A stretch of DNA of 64,000 bases from Flavobacterium xinjiangense (GTDB lineage: Bacteria; Bacteroidota; Bacteroidia; Flavobacteriales; Flavobacteriaceae): assembly GCF_900142885.1 (NCBI RefSeq), contig NZ_FRCL01000004.1:1-64000 (forward strand), written 5' to 3'. The notes beneath the pieces were generated by a model, which saw only the letters and a program-made list of their open reading frames with translations, did not search any database and was not told the origin of the DNA. The translations under genes and the position numbers were made by a program. This document shows positions 1 through 10,618 of the stretch, piece after piece (the stretch's first letter is position 1; every line of letters begins with the position of its first letter).

Positions 1-279
1 GTCAGGAATGTTAAATTTTAAGCATGAATCTCTCAGGGATAGTAAATCCTTATCAATTGCTTTTAACACTTTCAATTTAAAACTAACAGAGTAACTCTGG
101 TTCTTTCTTGGTAGCAAACCACTACATCCATATTGCCTATAAAATCCAACCCATTTACGAATATTAGATTCATCCGGACCTTTTTGCTTTGAAACATAAT
201 TACAAGAATAATGTTTTTCTAATACTAATTTGACGCATTCAAGCTTAAACGCATAATCATACTTGACTTTTCTTTCCAT
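1..279 (-). CDS. IS3-family transposase OrfA (helix-turn-helix), partial
   Basis: The first 93 residues are visible from the ATG at 279-277 and the frame is open to the window edge. The protein begins MERKVKYDYAFKLECVKLVL, with a helix-turn-helix pattern at residues 20-45 (YVSKQKGPDESNIRKWV). It then has a basic linker and a second helical region (SVSFKLKVLKAI), as in the two-HTH OrfA proteins of the IS150 group. OrfA binds the element's ends and is normally joined to the DDE-domain OrfB by frameshifting; OrfB would lie to the left of the window. The gene is oriented away from the neighbouring TPR gene. I am confident of the family but not of a named element. Confidence 0.75.
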   Translation of the reverse strand, partial: MERKVKYDYAFKLECVKLVLEKHYSCNYVSKQKGPDESNIRKWVGFYRQYGCSGLLPRKNQSYSVSFKLKVLKAIDKDLLSLRDSCLKFNIPD

Positions 280-322
280 AAAAATACCCCCAAATAGTGT
301 CTAACTTTTTGGGGGCAGTCTA
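1..322 (-). mobile_element. End of an IS3-type insertion sequence, cut by the window edge
   Basis: The terminus at 298-322 reads, on the minus strand, TAGACTGCCCCCAAAAAGTT followed by AGACA, which resembles the terminal repeats of IS3/IS150-group elements. It sits just outside the start of a transposase OrfA-like gene that reads leftward out of the window. The element's other end, its OrfB and the target duplication are not visible, so completeness and the exact boundary (taken here as about 322) are inferred. Confidence 0.65.
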
Positions 323-355
323 ATATTTGATAGGTTTTTTTCTCTAAAGCAAAAT

Positions 356-1624
356 TTACATTTTTGCTTTTAATGCTTTTTTCTTTTCAGTCATTTCTAA
401 AGCTCCGTAAACACCTAATAAGGTATTTTTTACTTCTGTATTTTTAGGATCCAATTCACTTGCTTTTTCTAAATAAGGCAAAGCACTTGTAAAAACTACC
501 TCTCTTTGCTTTTTAAGAACCGCATAACGTTTATTGTCTTTTTCAGAATTTCCTAATTTACTCATTTCTTCAAAAAGTGCTTTATCAGCATCTAATTTCA
601 TAATTGCTAAATTCAAATAAGCATTTACATAATCAGGCTTAATTTTAATTGCCTGCAAATAATATTTCTCTGCATCAGCATTATTCTTAGCATTATAACT
701 GATTACTCCTAAATTAAATATCAAATCAGCATCATTAGGATTTTTTAGCAATACCTCTGAAATTAACTTTTTGTAAGTATCAAAATCTTTTGTTTCTAAA
801 TACAGATTAGCTTCCGTTAGAATTAATGAAGTGTCTTCAGGATTTGCAACTCTAGCAGCTGCGATTGCTTTTTTAGCTTCTTCTGTTTTTCCTTTCTCAA
901 CTAAAATTAAAGCCATATTTTTATATACCTCTCCTCGTTTTGAAGGTATAACTTCAGTTCTTGGCTTTTCGTGAGTCCCTAATTTTACCATTCTGTCTCT
1001 TTCTGTAGCTGTTGTAAAAAGATCTTCTTCCCCACTTAACTTATTTACAGCTAGATAACTAGTCTCCTTTCCAGAATAATTCAAAGTTTTTAAGTCTTCA
1101 TATAACTTAAGAGCCTCATCATAATTCTTTGCATTTACATAAGTAGAAGCTGCATAATATAAATTAATAGTGTCTTTTTTATCTAGTAAGTAAGCATCAT
1201 ATAATTTTTTAGCGCTATCTGAATGCTTGTCAACTTTAGAATCTGCAATTGCAGAATTTATTAATTTAAATTTGATATCAGTAATAGAAGCTGCTGCCTG
1301 AGTAGAAAATTTTATTTTTCCTGAAGCTTTTTCAACTGAAATTAAATCTTGGTATGCTTTTGCCGCAAGAGAAAGATTTTTGTCTGTATCAACTTTTTTA
1401 TTCGCTAAATCTAAATAGGCATTCCCTTTAACAAAGAAAAATTGCGCCTTTTCAGCATCTGGAGCAGTTGCAGAAGCGGCTTCTGCAGCTACCAAAATAT
1501 TTACTGCTTCTTGCGAATTACCACCTTTAATCGCTTTTTCAGCAGCTTTAATTTGGTCTTTTTGAGCAAAAGTAGCTACTGATATCAATAATGCTGATGC
1601 AAGTATTACATATTTACTTTTCAT
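356..1624 (-). CDS. Secreted tetratricopeptide-repeat protein
   Basis: This 422-residue protein has a Sec signal peptide (MKSKYVILASALLISVATFA, cleavage likely before QKDQ). It is followed by helical TPR-like repeats, clearest at residues 220-345, where units such as EVYKNMALILVEKGKTEEA and ADLIFNLGVISYNAKNNAD recur about every 34 residues. TPRs are protein-binding scaffolds, and this one should sit in the periplasm. It lies 47 bp downstream of gyrA on the same strand and may be cotranscribed. No enzyme motif is visible and its partner is unknown. The IS end lies about 30 bp beyond its stop codon. Confidence 0.8.
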   Translation of the reverse strand: MKSKYVILASALLISVATFAQKDQIKAAEKAIKGGNSQEAVNILVAAEAASATAPDAEKAQFFFVKGNAYLDLANKKVDTDKNLSLAAKAYQDLISVEKASGKIKFSTQAAASITDIKFKLINSAIADSKVDKHSDSAKKLYDAYLLDKKDTINLYYAASTYVNAKNYDEALKLYEDLKTLNYSGKETSYLAVNKLSGEEDLFTTATERDRMVKLGTHEKPRTEVIPSKRGEVYKNMALILVEKGKTEEAKKAIAAARVANPEDTSLILTEANLYLETKDFDTYKKLISEVLLKNPNDADLIFNLGVISYNAKNNADAEKYYLQAIKIKPDYVNAYLNLAIMKLDADKALFEEMSKLGNSEKDNKRYAVLKKQREVVFTSALPYLEKASELDPKNTEVKNTLLGVYGALEMTEKKKALKAKM

Positions 1625-1671
1625 AATATTCTATTTTTGTTTAATAATTATTTTTGTTTATATTCTAATTT

Positions 1672-4296
1672 TTAAGCTTCATCGTCAGCGTCGTCGTCGT
1701 CAGCATCTTCTTCATCCTCTTCACTCTCTTCAGAATCATCCTCGTCATCATCTTCTTCCGTTCCATCATCCTCAAGAACTTCTAATACTGGCTTAACTCT
1801 TTCGATAGCCTCAGATTCAATAACATTTCCGTCTTCATCAACAATCACTTCAGCAACATCGTCTTTCATTACTTTTGTAACCGCTGCAATCGAATCGTTT
1901 CCTTTTATGTTGATCAACTTCACTCCTTGTGTAGCGCGTCCCATAACTCTCAAATCTTCTACAGCCATTCTAATAGTTAATCCAGATTTGTTGATAATCA
2001 TTAAATCATCAGCATCTGTAACGGCATTTATAGAAATAAGCTTACCTGTTTTCTCGGTAATATTTAAAGTTTTAACTCCTTTACCACCACGATTTGTGAT
2101 TCGATACTCATCCAGGCTTGAACGTTTTCCATAACCATTTTCAGCAACGACTAAAATTTCACTGCTCATATCGTTTACAGTAACCATGCCAATTACTTCA
2201 TCGGATTCATCTTTAAGAGTAATTCCACGAACTCCAGAAGCTGTTCTTCCCATCGGACGGGTTTTAGTCTCTTCAAAACGAACTAATTTACCTGATTTTA
2301 CAGCCAAAATAATTTGGCTTTCTCCATTAGTCAGTTTAGCTTCCAATAATTCATCTCCTTCTTTGATGGTAATTGCAGCAACACCATTTACTCTAGGTTT
2401 AGAATATTTCTCTAAAGATGTTTTCTTAACCTGACCTTTCTTAGTTACCATAATCAAATTATGACTATTGATATATTCCTTATCTTTAAGATCTTGAGTA
2501 CAAATAAATGCTTTTACTTTATCGTCACTTTCAATATTTACTAAATTTTGAATTGCTCTACCTTTAGCGGTTTTACTTCCTTCTGGAATTTCATAAACAC
2601 GCATCCAGAAACATTTTCCTTTTTGAGTAAAGAACATCATATATTGATGATTCGTTGCTACAAACATGTGCTCTAAGAAATCTTGATCTCTTGTTCCAGC
2701 ACTTTTTTGACCAACTCCTCCTCTATTTTGTGTTTTGTATTCCGTTAGATTCGTACGTTTAATATATCCTGCATGAGAGATCGTAATTACCACATTTTCA
2801 TCGGCAATTAAATCTTCAATACTTACGTCTCCTCCTGAATATTCAATAACAGAACGACGTTCATCGCCATACTTATCGCGAATTTCTTCCAGTTCTTCTT
2901 TTATCAGCGCGGTTCTTAAATTCACATCGGCTAACAAAGCTTTCAAATGCTCGATTAACTTCATAATTTCTTCGTATTCGGTTCTTAACTTATCTTGTTC
3001 CAGACCAGTTAATTGACGTAAACGCATCTCTACAATTGCACGCGATTGAATGTCTGATAATTTGAATCTTTCGATTAATTTTTCTCGTGCTTCTTCTGTA
3101 CTTTTTGACGCTTTGATTAAAGCAATAACTTCGTCAATATTATCAGAAGCAATAATCAAACCTTCTAAAATATGTGCTCTTGCTTCTGCTTTTCTTAATT
3201 CAAATTGCGTTCTGCGGGTCACCACGTCATGACGGTGTTCGATAAAATAATGAATCAGATCTTTCAGATTCAACATTTGCGGACGCCCTTTTACAATTGC
3301 AATATTATTTACGCTGAAAGAAGATTGTAATTGTGTGAATTTATAAAGCGTATTCAAAACTACGTTTGGTGTAGCATCACGTTTCAAAATATAAACGATA
3401 CGCATTCCGTTTCTATCCGATTCATCACGAATATTAGCAATACCATCTATCTTTTTATCATTCACCAAATCAGCAGTACGTTTGATCATATCTGCTTTAT
3501 TGACTTGGTATGGAATTTCGGTAACGATAATACACTCGCGACCATCCACTTCTTCAAAACCAACTTTAGCACGCATAACAATACGTCCTCTACCAGTTTT
3601 AAATGCTTCACGAACACCTTCATATCCATATATTATACCTCCGGTAGGAAAATCCGGTGCTTTAATATGGTTCATCAATTCATCTATTTCAATATCATTG
3701 TTATCAATATAGGCTAATGTACCATTGATGACTTCGGTAAGATTGTGAGGAGGCATATTAGTTGCCATCCCCACTGCTATTCCTGTTGCCCCATTAATTA
3801 ATAAGGTAGGAACACGCGTTGGCATAACCGTTGGTTCTTCTAAAGTATCATCAAAATTTAATTTAAAATCAACCGTTTCTTTATCTATATCCGCCAAGAT
3901 CTCTTCCGAAATCTTACGCATTCTGGCCTCCGTATAACGCATCGCTGCCGGACTATCTCCATCCACCGAACCAAAGTTACCCTGACCATCAATTAATAAA
4001 TAACGTAAACTCCATTCCTGTGCCATACGAACCATAGCGTCATATACAGACGTATCTCCGTGAGGGTGATATTTTCCAAGAACTTCCCCGACAATTCTTG
4101 CTGACTTTTTGTGAGCAGATCTTGAGTTAACTCCCAAATCATGCATTCCATAAAGTACTCTTCGATGTACTGGTTTCAAGCCATCTCTGACATCTGGAAG
4201 CGCTCTTGATACAATTACCGACATCGAATAATCGATGTAAGCTGTTTTCATTTCATCTTCAATGTTAATAGGAATTAACTTTTCTCCTTCAGACAT
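1672..4296 (-). CDS. gyrA: DNA gyrase subunit A
   Basis: The 874-residue GyrA subunit cuts and rejoins DNA while GyrB supplies ATP hydrolysis, introducing negative supercoils. The winged-helix/tower region starts at the N terminus. The catalytic tyrosine is Tyr121 in [10 protein letters not shown]. The quinolone-determining segment [10 protein letters not shown] has Thr82 and Asp86 at the positions equivalent to E. coli Ser83 and Asp87. The C-terminal beta-pinwheel contains a GyrA-box-like motif (QNRGGVG) and a second blade motif (NRGGKG), which supports gyrase over ParC. The last 30 or so residues are almost entirely Asp and Glu. Length agrees with GyrA of this group. The TPR gene follows closely downstream, and clpC diverges upstream. 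Confidence 0.97.
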   Translation of the reverse strand: MSEGEKLIPINIEDEMKTAYIDYSMSVIVSRALPDVRDGLKPVHRRVLYGMHDLGVNSRSAHKKSARIVGEVLGKYHPHGDTSVYDAMVRMAQEWSLRYLLIDGQGNFGSVDGDSPAAMRYTEARMRKISEEILADIDKETVDFKLNFDDTLEEPTVMPTRVPTLLINGATGIAVGMATNMPPHNLTEVINGTLAYIDNNDIEIDELMNHIKAPDFPTGGIIYGYEGVREAFKTGRGRIVMRAKVGFEEVDGRECIIVTEIPYQVNKADMIKRTADLVNDKKIDGIANIRDESDRNGMRIVYILKRDATPNVVLNTLYKFTQLQSSFSVNNIAIVKGRPQMLNLKDLIHYFIEHRHDVVTRRTQFELRKAEARAHILEGLIIASDNIDEVIALIKASKSTEEAREKLIERFKLSDIQSRAIVEMRLRQLTGLEQDKLRTEYEEIMKLIEHLKALLADVNLRTALIKEELEEIRDKYGDERRSVIEYSGGDVSIEDLIADENVVITISHAGYIKRTNLTEYKTQNRGGVGQKSAGTRDQDFLEHMFVATNHQYMMFFTQKGKCFWMRVYEIPEGSKTAKGRAIQNLVNIESDDKVKAFICTQDLKDKEYINSHNLIMVTKKGQVKKTSLEKYSKPRVNGVAAITIKEGDELLEAKLTNGESQIILAVKSGKLVRFEETKTRPMGRTASGVRGITLKDESDEVIGMVTVNDMSSEILVVAENGYGKRSSLDEYRITNRGGKGVKTLNITEKTGKLISINAVTDADDLMIINKSGLTIRMAVEDLRVMGRATQGVKLINIKGNDSIAAVTKVMKDDVAEVIVDEDGNVIESEAIERVKPVLEVLEDDGTEEDDDEDDSEESEEDEEDADDDDADDEA

Positions 4297-4503
4297 AAGT
4301 TGTTATATTAAAAAATTATATTAGTTTCAAAACGTGCCAATATACGCCTTTTTGAAATTTTTGACCCTGTTTTAGAGTACTTATTTCAATGATTTATTAA
4401 CAAATTTTTCTTCTCTTTTAGTTAATAAATTATGTAAAATTTAACTGTAATATTATTAATATTTTTGTCTATTAGCTGACAGTAGTTGCTAAAGGAACGA
4501 TTT

Positions 4504-4534
4504 TTGTTTTTCAATCACTAATTCACTAAATTTA
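4504..4534 (+). promoter_or_regulatory. Candidate promoter of clpC
   Basis: TTG at 4504-4506, a 20-bp spacer and TAAATTTA at 4527-4534 match the Bacteroidota promoter (TTG / TAnnTTTG) with one mismatch. Transcription would begin near 4541, giving a leader of about 12 nt before the ATG at 4553. This is a pattern match only. Confidence 0.5.
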
Positions 4535-4552
4535 CAGTATCAAATATATATT

Positions 4553-7099
4553 ATGGATGATAATTTTTCACCAAGAGTAAAAGACGTTATAACCTACAGC
4601 AAAGAAGAAGCTTTGCGATTGGGTCATGACTTTATAGGAACAGAACACCTTATGCTGGGAATTTTAAGAGATGGTAATGGGAAAGCAATTCAAATTTTGA
4701 ATAACTTATCTGTCGATCTAGATCATTTACGCAGAAAGGTAGAAATTCTGAGTCCCGCAAGCCCTAGCGTTGAAGTCAATGTAGAAAAGAAAAACTTACA
4801 CTTGACACGTCAGGCAGAACGAGCACTGAAAACAACTTTTCTTGAAGCAAAAGTATTTCAGAGCTCCTCTATTAGTACAGCGCATCTATTGTTATGCATT
4901 TTAAGAAACGAAAACGATCCCACAACCAAGCTATTGAATAAACTTAAAATTGATTACGATATAGCTAAAGAACAATATTTAAATATGACTCCAAACGACG
5001 AAGAATTTTTAGAAAACTTGCCAAGAAACGAATCATATAATGACGATTCAGGACAAGATGACAGTCTCAAAGAAGGTACTTTTAATAATCCCGCCAATAA
5101 ATCAAACAAAAAATCTAAAACACCGGTTTTAGATAATTTTGGGAGAGATTTAACAGAAATGGCCGAAGAAGGAAAATTAGACCCTGTTGTAGGACGTGAA
5201 AAAGAAATTGAACGTGTCTCTCAAATTTTGAGCCGTCGTAAAAAGAACAATCCACTGCTTATAGGTGAACCCGGAGTAGGAAAATCGGCTATTGCCGAAG
5301 GTTTAGCTTTGCGAATCATTCAAAAGAAAGTATCTCGCATATTGTTCAACAAACGCGTGGTTACTTTAGACCTAGCAAGCCTTGTAGCGGGAACAAAATA
5401 TCGAGGACAGTTTGAAGAGCGCATGAAAGCAGTGATGAACGAATTAGAAAAAAATGATGATATCATTCTTTTTATTGATGAAATTCATACTATCGTTGGT
5501 GCTGGTGGTGCAACTGGTTCTCTAGATGCTTCTAATATGTTTAAACCAGCTTTAGCAAGGGGTGAAATCCAATGTATTGGAGCTACAACCTTAGACGAAT
5601 ACAGACAATACATAGAAAAAGATGGCGCATTAGAAAGACGTTTTCAAAAGATAATCGTAGAACCAACATCTGTTGTGGAAACCATTACTATTTTGAACAA
5701 TATCAAAAATAAATATGAAGATCATCACAATGTTACCTATACGCAAGAAGCAATTGAAGCTTGTGTAAAATTAACGGATAGATATATGTCTGAACGTTTC
5801 TTACCGGACAAAGCTATTGATGCATTAGACGAAGCAGGTTCAAGGGTTCACATCACAAACATTGAAGTTCCAAAAGCCATACTGGATTTAGAACGTCAAT
5901 TAGACGATGTTCGCGAATTGAAAAATGTTGTTGTCAAAAAACAGAAATATGAAGAAGCAGCTAAACTTCGTGATGATGAAAAACGCATAGAAAAAGATTT
6001 AGCAATTGCCCAAGAACAATGGGAAGAAGATGCCAAAAATAACAGAATTGAAGTTACCGAAGACAATGTTGCCGATGTAGTTTCTATGATGACTGGTATT
6101 CCCGTAAATCGTATTGCTCAAACCGAAAGCAACAAACTTGCTAAATTACCAGAACTCATTGAAGGTAAGGTAATTGGACAAAGAGAAGCAGTAATGAAAA
6201 TTGCTCGTTCCATCCAGAGAAATCGCGCAGGATTGAAAGATCCGAACCGACCAATTGGTTCCTTTATTTTCCTTGGACAAACTGGTGTTGGTAAAACGCA
6301 ATTAGCAAAAGTGTTGGCAAAAGAATTATTCGATTCTGAAGATGCATTGATTCGAATTGACATGAGTGAATACATGGAGAAATTTTCAATTTCAAGACTT
6401 GTAGGTGCGCCTCCGGGATACGTAGGTTATGAAGAAGGTGGACAATTAACTGAGAAAGTTCGTAGAAAACCGTATTGTGTTGTATTATTGGATGAGATTG
6501 AGAAAGCACATCCTGATGTTTTCAATATGTTATTGCAGGTTCTTGATGATGGTTATTTAACCGATAGTTTAGGCCGAAAAATTGATTTCAAAAACACTAT
6601 AATTATTATGACTTCCAATGTTGGAGCCAGACAATTAAAAGATTTTGGTCAAGGAGTTGGTTTTGGCACTGCTGCCAAAGTAGCTCAGGCTGATGATAAT
6701 TCGAAAAGTATCATCGAAAATGCATTGAAAAAAACTTTTGCTCCAGAATTCCTAAACAGAATTGACGATGTAATTGTATTCAATGCTTTAGAAAAACATG
6801 ATATTGATTTGATTATCGAAATCGAATTGAAAAAATTATTTGCTCGTGTTGCAGAATTGGGTTATCAACTAAGTTTATCTGACAAAGCGAAAGCTTTTAT
6901 CGCAGAAAAAGGGTTTGATAGACAATTTGGAGCCAGACCATTGAAAAGAGCCATTCAAAAATATGTTGAAGATGCACTTGCTGAAGAAATTATTACTTCA
7001 AAAATTGCTTCAGGAGACGAAATTTTCATGGATATTGAAGATGGAGCACAAGAACTAACCGTGCAAGTTCATAAAGCAGGTGAACCAACCAATTTATAG
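4553..7099 (+). CDS. clpC: ATP-dependent Clp protease ATP-binding subunit ClpC
   Basis: This 848-residue class I Hsp100 unfoldase feeds proteins to ClpP in the cytoplasm. Two Clp N-terminal repeats occupy about residues 1-145. The first AAA+ domain has Walker A GEPGVGKS near 238 and Walker B LFIDEIHT near 305. The UVR-like coiled middle segment ([18 protein letters not shown]) near 465-485 marks ClpC rather than ClpA or ClpB. The second AAA+ domain has GQTGVGKT near 575. The VGF tripeptide near 702 (FGQGVGFG) is the ClpP-docking loop. It is transcribed alone, divergently from gyrA, and ends at a hairpin. Confidence 0.96.
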   Translation: MDDNFSPRVKDVITYSKEEALRLGHDFIGTEHLMLGILRDGNGKAIQILNNLSVDLDHLRRKVEILSPASPSVEVNVEKKNLHLTRQAERALKTTFLEAKVFQSSSISTAHLLLCILRNENDPTTKLLNKLKIDYDIAKEQYLNMTPNDEEFLENLPRNESYNDDSGQDDSLKEGTFNNPANKSNKKSKTPVLDNFGRDLTEMAEEGKLDPVVGREKEIERVSQILSRRKKNNPLLIGEPGVGKSAIAEGLALRIIQKKVSRILFNKRVVTLDLASLVAGTKYRGQFEERMKAVMNELEKNDDIILFIDEIHTIVGAGGATGSLDASNMFKPALARGEIQCIGATTLDEYRQYIEKDGALERRFQKIIVEPTSVVETITILNNIKNKYEDHHNVTYTQEAIEACVKLTDRYMSERFLPDKAIDALDEAGSRVHITNIEVPKAILDLERQLDDVRELKNVVVKKQKYEEAAKLRDDEKRIEKDLAIAQEQWEEDAKNNRIEVTEDNVADVVSMMTGIPVNRIAQTESNKLAKLPELIEGKVIGQREAVMKIARSIQRNRAGLKDPNRPIGSFIFLGQTGVGKTQLAKVLAKELFDSEDALIRIDMSEYMEKFSISRLVGAPPGYVGYEEGGQLTEKVRRKPYCVVLLDEIEKAHPDVFNMLLQVLDDGYLTDSLGRKIDFKNTIIIMTSNVGARQLKDFGQGVGFGTAAKVAQADDNSKSIIENALKKTFAPEFLNRIDDVIVFNALEKHDIDLIIEIELKKLFARVAELGYQLSLSDKAKAFIAEKGFDRQFGARPLKRAIQKYVEDALAEEIITSKIASGDEIFMDIEDGAQELTVQVHKAGEPTNL

Positions 7100-7121
7100 T
7101 TTATCCCAATTTTAAATATTT

Positions 7122-7159
7122 AATAACCCGTTACGTTTTTATAACATAGCGGGTTTATT
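7122..7159 (+). terminator. Terminator after clpC
   Basis: AATAACCCG at 7122-7130 pairs with CGGGTTTATT at 7150-7159 across a 19-nt loop, just after the clpC stop. The T-rich tail lies within the 3' arm. It is a moderately strong hairpin. Confidence 0.6.
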
Positions 7160-7198
7160 CTTTAATGCAAAATCTTCCTTTTTTTAAAAACAAATATT

Positions 7199-7206
7199 TA
7201 CATTTG
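7199..7206 (+). promoter_or_regulatory. -7 promoter box for the RimB/RimK-like gene
   Basis: TACATTTG is a perfect TAnnTTTG match 33 bp before the ATG at 7240. No good TTG is seen at the usual distance upstream. Confidence 0.45.
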
Positions 7207-7239
7207 ATTTCAAAAAAAAAGATTAAATAAATTCAATTT

Positions 7240-8610
7240 ATGTCTCAAAACAAAGTCATCCTGGGTAGCGAAGAATGGTGTTCATTTCCGGAATTAGATA
7301 TTCCAACAATAAAGGCACGTGTTGATTCAGGTGCAAAAACATCAGCCTTACATGCTATAAATATTGCTCCTTTTATAAAAAACGAAGCCAACTGGGTGAA
7401 ATTTGATATCAACCCTATTCAGAATAACCTAAAAACAGTTATACATTGTGAGGCTCCTTTGGTTGACAAACGAATTGTAAAGAGTTCCAGTGGATTTAGA
7501 GAACAACGCTATGTTATTAAAACCAATTTAAAAATTGGTGATTCGATATGGCCAATAGAGATGACACTGACCAACAGGGATTCAATGGGTTTTAGAATGC
7601 TTTTAGGGCGTGAAGCGATGAGCGGTAGAGTTCTTGTTGATCCGGAACAAAAATATCTTTTAGGACAGCCTACAACTGAAAGTCTAAAGGAACTTTATAA
7701 AAATTCTGAAAAAGCAAGTTCTGGATTGCGCATTGGACTCTTAGCCAGTAATCCTGAATTATATAGTAATAAAAGAATTATGGAAGCTGGTGAAATGCGC
7801 GGTCATGAGATGCACTTTTTGAATATCAAGGAATGCTACATGAAGCTCGATGCAAAAACACCTGAAATTCATTACCGCGGTGGGAAGATTTTAAATCAAT
7901 TTGACGCAATTATCCCTAGAATCCGCCCTAGTATTACCTTTTATGGTTGTGCTTTGACTAGGCAATTTGAAGCTTTAAAAGTTTTTTGTTTGAATTCTTC
8001 TACAGCAATTACGCAATCGAGAGACAAATTATATTCTTTGCAACTGTTACTCAATCATGGTGTAGATATCCCTACAACTGGTTTTGCAAATTCACCTTTA
8101 GATACTAACGATCTGATAAAAATGGTTGGCGGTTCTCCACTAATTGTAAAATTACTGGAAGGTACGCAAGGAAAAGGTGTAGTATTGGCAGAGACAAAAA
8201 AAGCCGCTGAAAGTGTAATTAATGCGTTCAAAAGTTTAAACGCTAACATATTGGTTCAGGAATTCATTAAAGAAGCGAATGGAAAGGATATACGTTGTTT
8301 TGTAATTGACGGTAAAGTGGTGGCGGCCATTCAACGGGAGGCTATGCCAGGTGAATTCAGAGCTAATATTCACTTGGGAGGCACAGCATCAATTATAAAA
8401 GTAACCAGTGAAGAAAAGCGCATTGCAATTAAAGCTGCTAAAGCTATGGATCTAAAAGTTGCAGGTGTAGATATTATCCGTTCAGCAAAGGGCCCTCTAT
8501 TATTAGAAGTTAATTCTTCGCCGGGACTTGAAGGTATTGAAGGTGCTACTAATAAAGACATTGCTGGCGAAATGATAAAAGCCATTGAGAAGAATTTTAA
8601 ATTGGTTTAA
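7240..8610 (+). CDS. RimB-like retropepsin domain fused to RimK-like ATP-grasp ligase
   Basis: The 456-residue protein has two parts. Residues 1-150 match the RimB/'ATP-dependent zinc protease' family, with the retropepsin-like motif [14 protein letters not shown] near residue 27 and LLGREAM near 124. From about residue 165 it is a RimK-type ATP-grasp ligase, with [19 protein letters not shown], the [11 protein letters not shown] loop and the metal-binding [15 protein letters not shown] near the C terminus. RimK adds glutamates to the C terminus of ribosomal protein S6, and RimB-type proteases are linked to trimming such tails. A fused protein could both add and remove the modification, but the substrate here is inferred. 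DUF421 follows by 21 bp. Confidence 0.85.
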   Translation: MSQNKVILGSEEWCSFPELDIPTIKARVDSGAKTSALHAINIAPFIKNEANWVKFDINPIQNNLKTVIHCEAPLVDKRIVKSSSGFREQRYVIKTNLKIGDSIWPIEMTLTNRDSMGFRMLLGREAMSGRVLVDPEQKYLLGQPTTESLKELYKNSEKASSGLRIGLLASNPELYSNKRIMEAGEMRGHEMHFLNIKECYMKLDAKTPEIHYRGGKILNQFDAIIPRIRPSITFYGCALTRQFEALKVFCLNSSTAITQSRDKLYSLQLLLNHGVDIPTTGFANSPLDTNDLIKMVGGSPLIVKLLEGTQGKGVVLAETKKAAESVINAFKSLNANILVQEFIKEANGKDIRCFVIDGKVVAAIQREAMPGEFRANIHLGGTASIIKVTSEEKRIAIKAAKAMDLKVAGVDIIRSAKGPLLLEVNSSPGLEGIEGATNKDIAGEMIKAIEKNFKLV

Positions 8611-8631
8611 TTAATTTTATAATCGTAAAAA

Positions 8632-9141
8632 ATGAATACATATATCGATATTATATTGAGAAGCATATCCGTTTATTTTTTTATGATTATTGCTTTACGG
8701 ATTTTTGGCAAGAAAGAGTTATCACAACTAAATACCGCTGATGTAATACTAATTTTATTAATCAGTAATTCTGTGCAGAATGCCATGGTAGGAACGGACA
8801 CTACGCTTTGGGGAGGTTTAGCGGCAGCAACCGTACTTTTCTTTATCAATTTTGTTTTAAAGAAATTGATGTACAAGTATAAAGGCTTCAGCGATTTTAT
8901 GCAGGAAAAACCAGAGATTCTAATTCATGACGGAAATTTAGACTTTAAATCTTTAAGTAGATTAAACATCACGGCTGACGAATTAAAAGAAGCTATGCGC
9001 GAACATGGCTTAGAATATTTTAAAGATGTAAAATTAGCTATGTTAGAGATCGATGGGAATATAAGCATCATTTCTGGAGATCGAGATCTTAAACAAACCC
9101 AATATAAACGAAAAATAAGAAGAAAAAAAATTTTGGTTTAA
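8632..9141 (+). CDS. DUF421 (YetF-type) membrane protein
   Basis: This is a 169-residue inner-membrane protein. Three N-terminal hydrophobic segments (about residues 8-22, 37-53 and 60-80) are followed by a soluble part carrying the YetF-family pattern (EKPEILIHDGNLDFKSLSRLNI, then a DELKEAMREHG segment). It ends in a very basic tail (KRKIRRKKILV). Members of this family have no firmly assigned general function. The gene lies 21 bp after the RimK-like fusion, so the two are probably cotranscribed. A strong bidirectional terminator follows it. Confidence 0.8.
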   Translation: MNTYIDIILRSISVYFFMIIALRIFGKKELSQLNTADVILILLISNSVQNAMVGTDTTLWGGLAAATVLFFINFVLKKLMYKYKGFSDFMQEKPEILIHDGNLDFKSLSRLNITADELKEAMREHGLEYFKDVKLAMLEIDGNISIISGDRDLKQTQYKRKIRRKKILV

Positions 9142-9182
9142 AAGTCATTTTTAAAAATTTTTTAGTTTTTATAGACTATTTA

Positions 9183-9225
9183 ATTCATAAAAAAACCATT
9201 CACGAGGAATGGTTTTTTTATGAAT
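9183..9225. terminator. Bidirectional terminator between DUF421 and PiT
   Basis: An 18-bp perfect stem (ATTCATAAAAAAACCATT at 9183-9200 with its complement at 9208-9225) and a 7-nt loop are flanked by A and T runs on both sides. It serves the two convergent genes. Confidence 0.85.
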
Positions 9226-9243
9226 AATAACTATCGAAATATT

Positions 9244-10590
9244 TTAAATAAATAAACTTAAAGTATAGTATACTAAGCCCGCTAAAATAGCTGAAATAGG
9301 AATGGTTAAAACCCATGCCCATAATAAGCTTACGGTCATTCCCCATCGTACCGCTGAAACTCTTTTAGTAAGCCCTACTCCAATGATAGATCCTGTAATA
9401 GTATGTGTTGTACTTACCGGCACTTTGAAATGCTCTGTAAAATACAACGTTAATGCACCAGCAGTCTCGGCAGCTACTCCTTCAAAGGAGGTAACCTTAG
9501 TAATTTTGGAACCCATTGTTTTTACAATTTTCCAACCACCACTCAAAGTACCTACGGCAATTGCGGTGTAACAGGCTAATGGGATCCAACCTGGCATTAC
9601 GCCTTTGATGCCTTTGTCTTCATTTGGAAGAACTACTTGTAACCACTCTGGAAGAGTAAAAATATCTGCTCCAGTGGTATTTATGTATACTGCAACAGCA
9701 GCAGCAATAATACCCATCACTTTTTGCGAATCGTTTCCACCGTGCCCTAAACTAAAAGCAGCAGAGGAGAGTAATTGCATTTTCTTTAACCAGGCTGTGG
9801 CTTGATGTAAATTTAAGCTACTAAATATTAAACAAAACAAACTTACCGTTAATATAATAAATGCAACCAAAAACCATTTGATGTTATGAGATTCAAAAAC
9901 AACACTCCAGAAATGAGAATCAAAACGCGGTTTTTCAATATCAGCATAATTTACCATCTGACCTTGTACAAACCAAATTGTCAAGAGCATTAAAGACAAT
10001 GTGAAAATTTTAGGAAAAATACTTTTTTTCGATGCGTTCAAAAGCCATATTGAGATCAAATAGGAAATTAAAGCTCCTAATAATGGTGCCAAAACAATAA
10101 AAGCAACAATGATAAAAACTCCAGACGGCATTCCACCATCCTTACCTGCTTTGTACCAACTCACGATATTGTACCAGTGTCTTGTATGTGAAACACCTTC
10201 TTCCACGATTGTATAATCACCAAATCCATGAACAGCAATAGCATGCGCCAATGCAGCACCTGCAAAACCACCAATTAATGTATGTGAAGAACTGGAAGGA
10301 ATCCCTTGCCACCAGGTAATCAAATTCCAGACAATAGCAGCGATTACTCCTGCCAGTATAACAGTAAGATTAATTTCACTAGTTTCAGCTGTTTTTGCGA
10401 CAGTATTTGCGACACCTAAACCAAAAACCCAATAGGCCAAAAAGTTAAAAAATGCGGCCCAAACTACGGCTTGAAAAGGAGTTAATACCTTTGTAGCAAC
10501 AACTGTAGCTATAGCATTAGCAGCATCATGAAAACCATTTATGTAATCAAAAATTAAAGCCAAAACTATAATAACAATAAGTAAAGTCAT
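9244..10590 (-). CDS. pit: Inorganic phosphate transporter, PiT family
   Basis: This 448-residue inner-membrane symporter carries phosphate with H+ or Na+. It begins with the PiT signature region (DYINGFHDAANAIATVVATK at about residues 15-34) and repeats a related motif in its second half (FSLGHGGNDSQKVMGII). This duplicated GxxxND-like pattern is diagnostic of the family. About ten hydrophobic segments are visible. The DUF47 gene immediately upstream on the same strand encodes the usual accessory protein, 28 bp away. The gene ends at a shared terminator. Confidence 0.93.
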   Translation of the reverse strand: MTLLIVIIVLALIFDYINGFHDAANAIATVVATKVLTPFQAVVWAAFFNFLAYWVFGLGVANTVAKTAETSEINLTVILAGVIAAIVWNLITWWQGIPSSSSHTLIGGFAGAALAHAIAVHGFGDYTIVEEGVSHTRHWYNIVSWYKAGKDGGMPSGVFIIVAFIVLAPLLGALISYLISIWLLNASKKSIFPKIFTLSLMLLTIWFVQGQMVNYADIEKPRFDSHFWSVVFESHNIKWFLVAFIILTVSLFCLIFSSLNLHQATAWLKKMQLLSSAAFSLGHGGNDSQKVMGIIAAAVAVYINTTGADIFTLPEWLQVVLPNEDKGIKGVMPGWIPLACYTAIAVGTLSGGWKIVKTMGSKITKVTSFEGVAAETAGALTLYFTEHFKVPVSTTHTITGSIIGVGLTKRVSAVRWGMTVSLLWAWVLTIPISAILAGLVYYTLSLFI

Positions 10591-10618
10591 AATAAATTTT
10601 TAAAATGAAACTGAAAGA

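Noticed and set aside
3331..3717. Long open frame on the plus strand opposite gyrA
   Set aside because: It is antisense to the conserved gyrase domain, with no promoter, no recognisable protein motif and a composition explained by the opposite gene.
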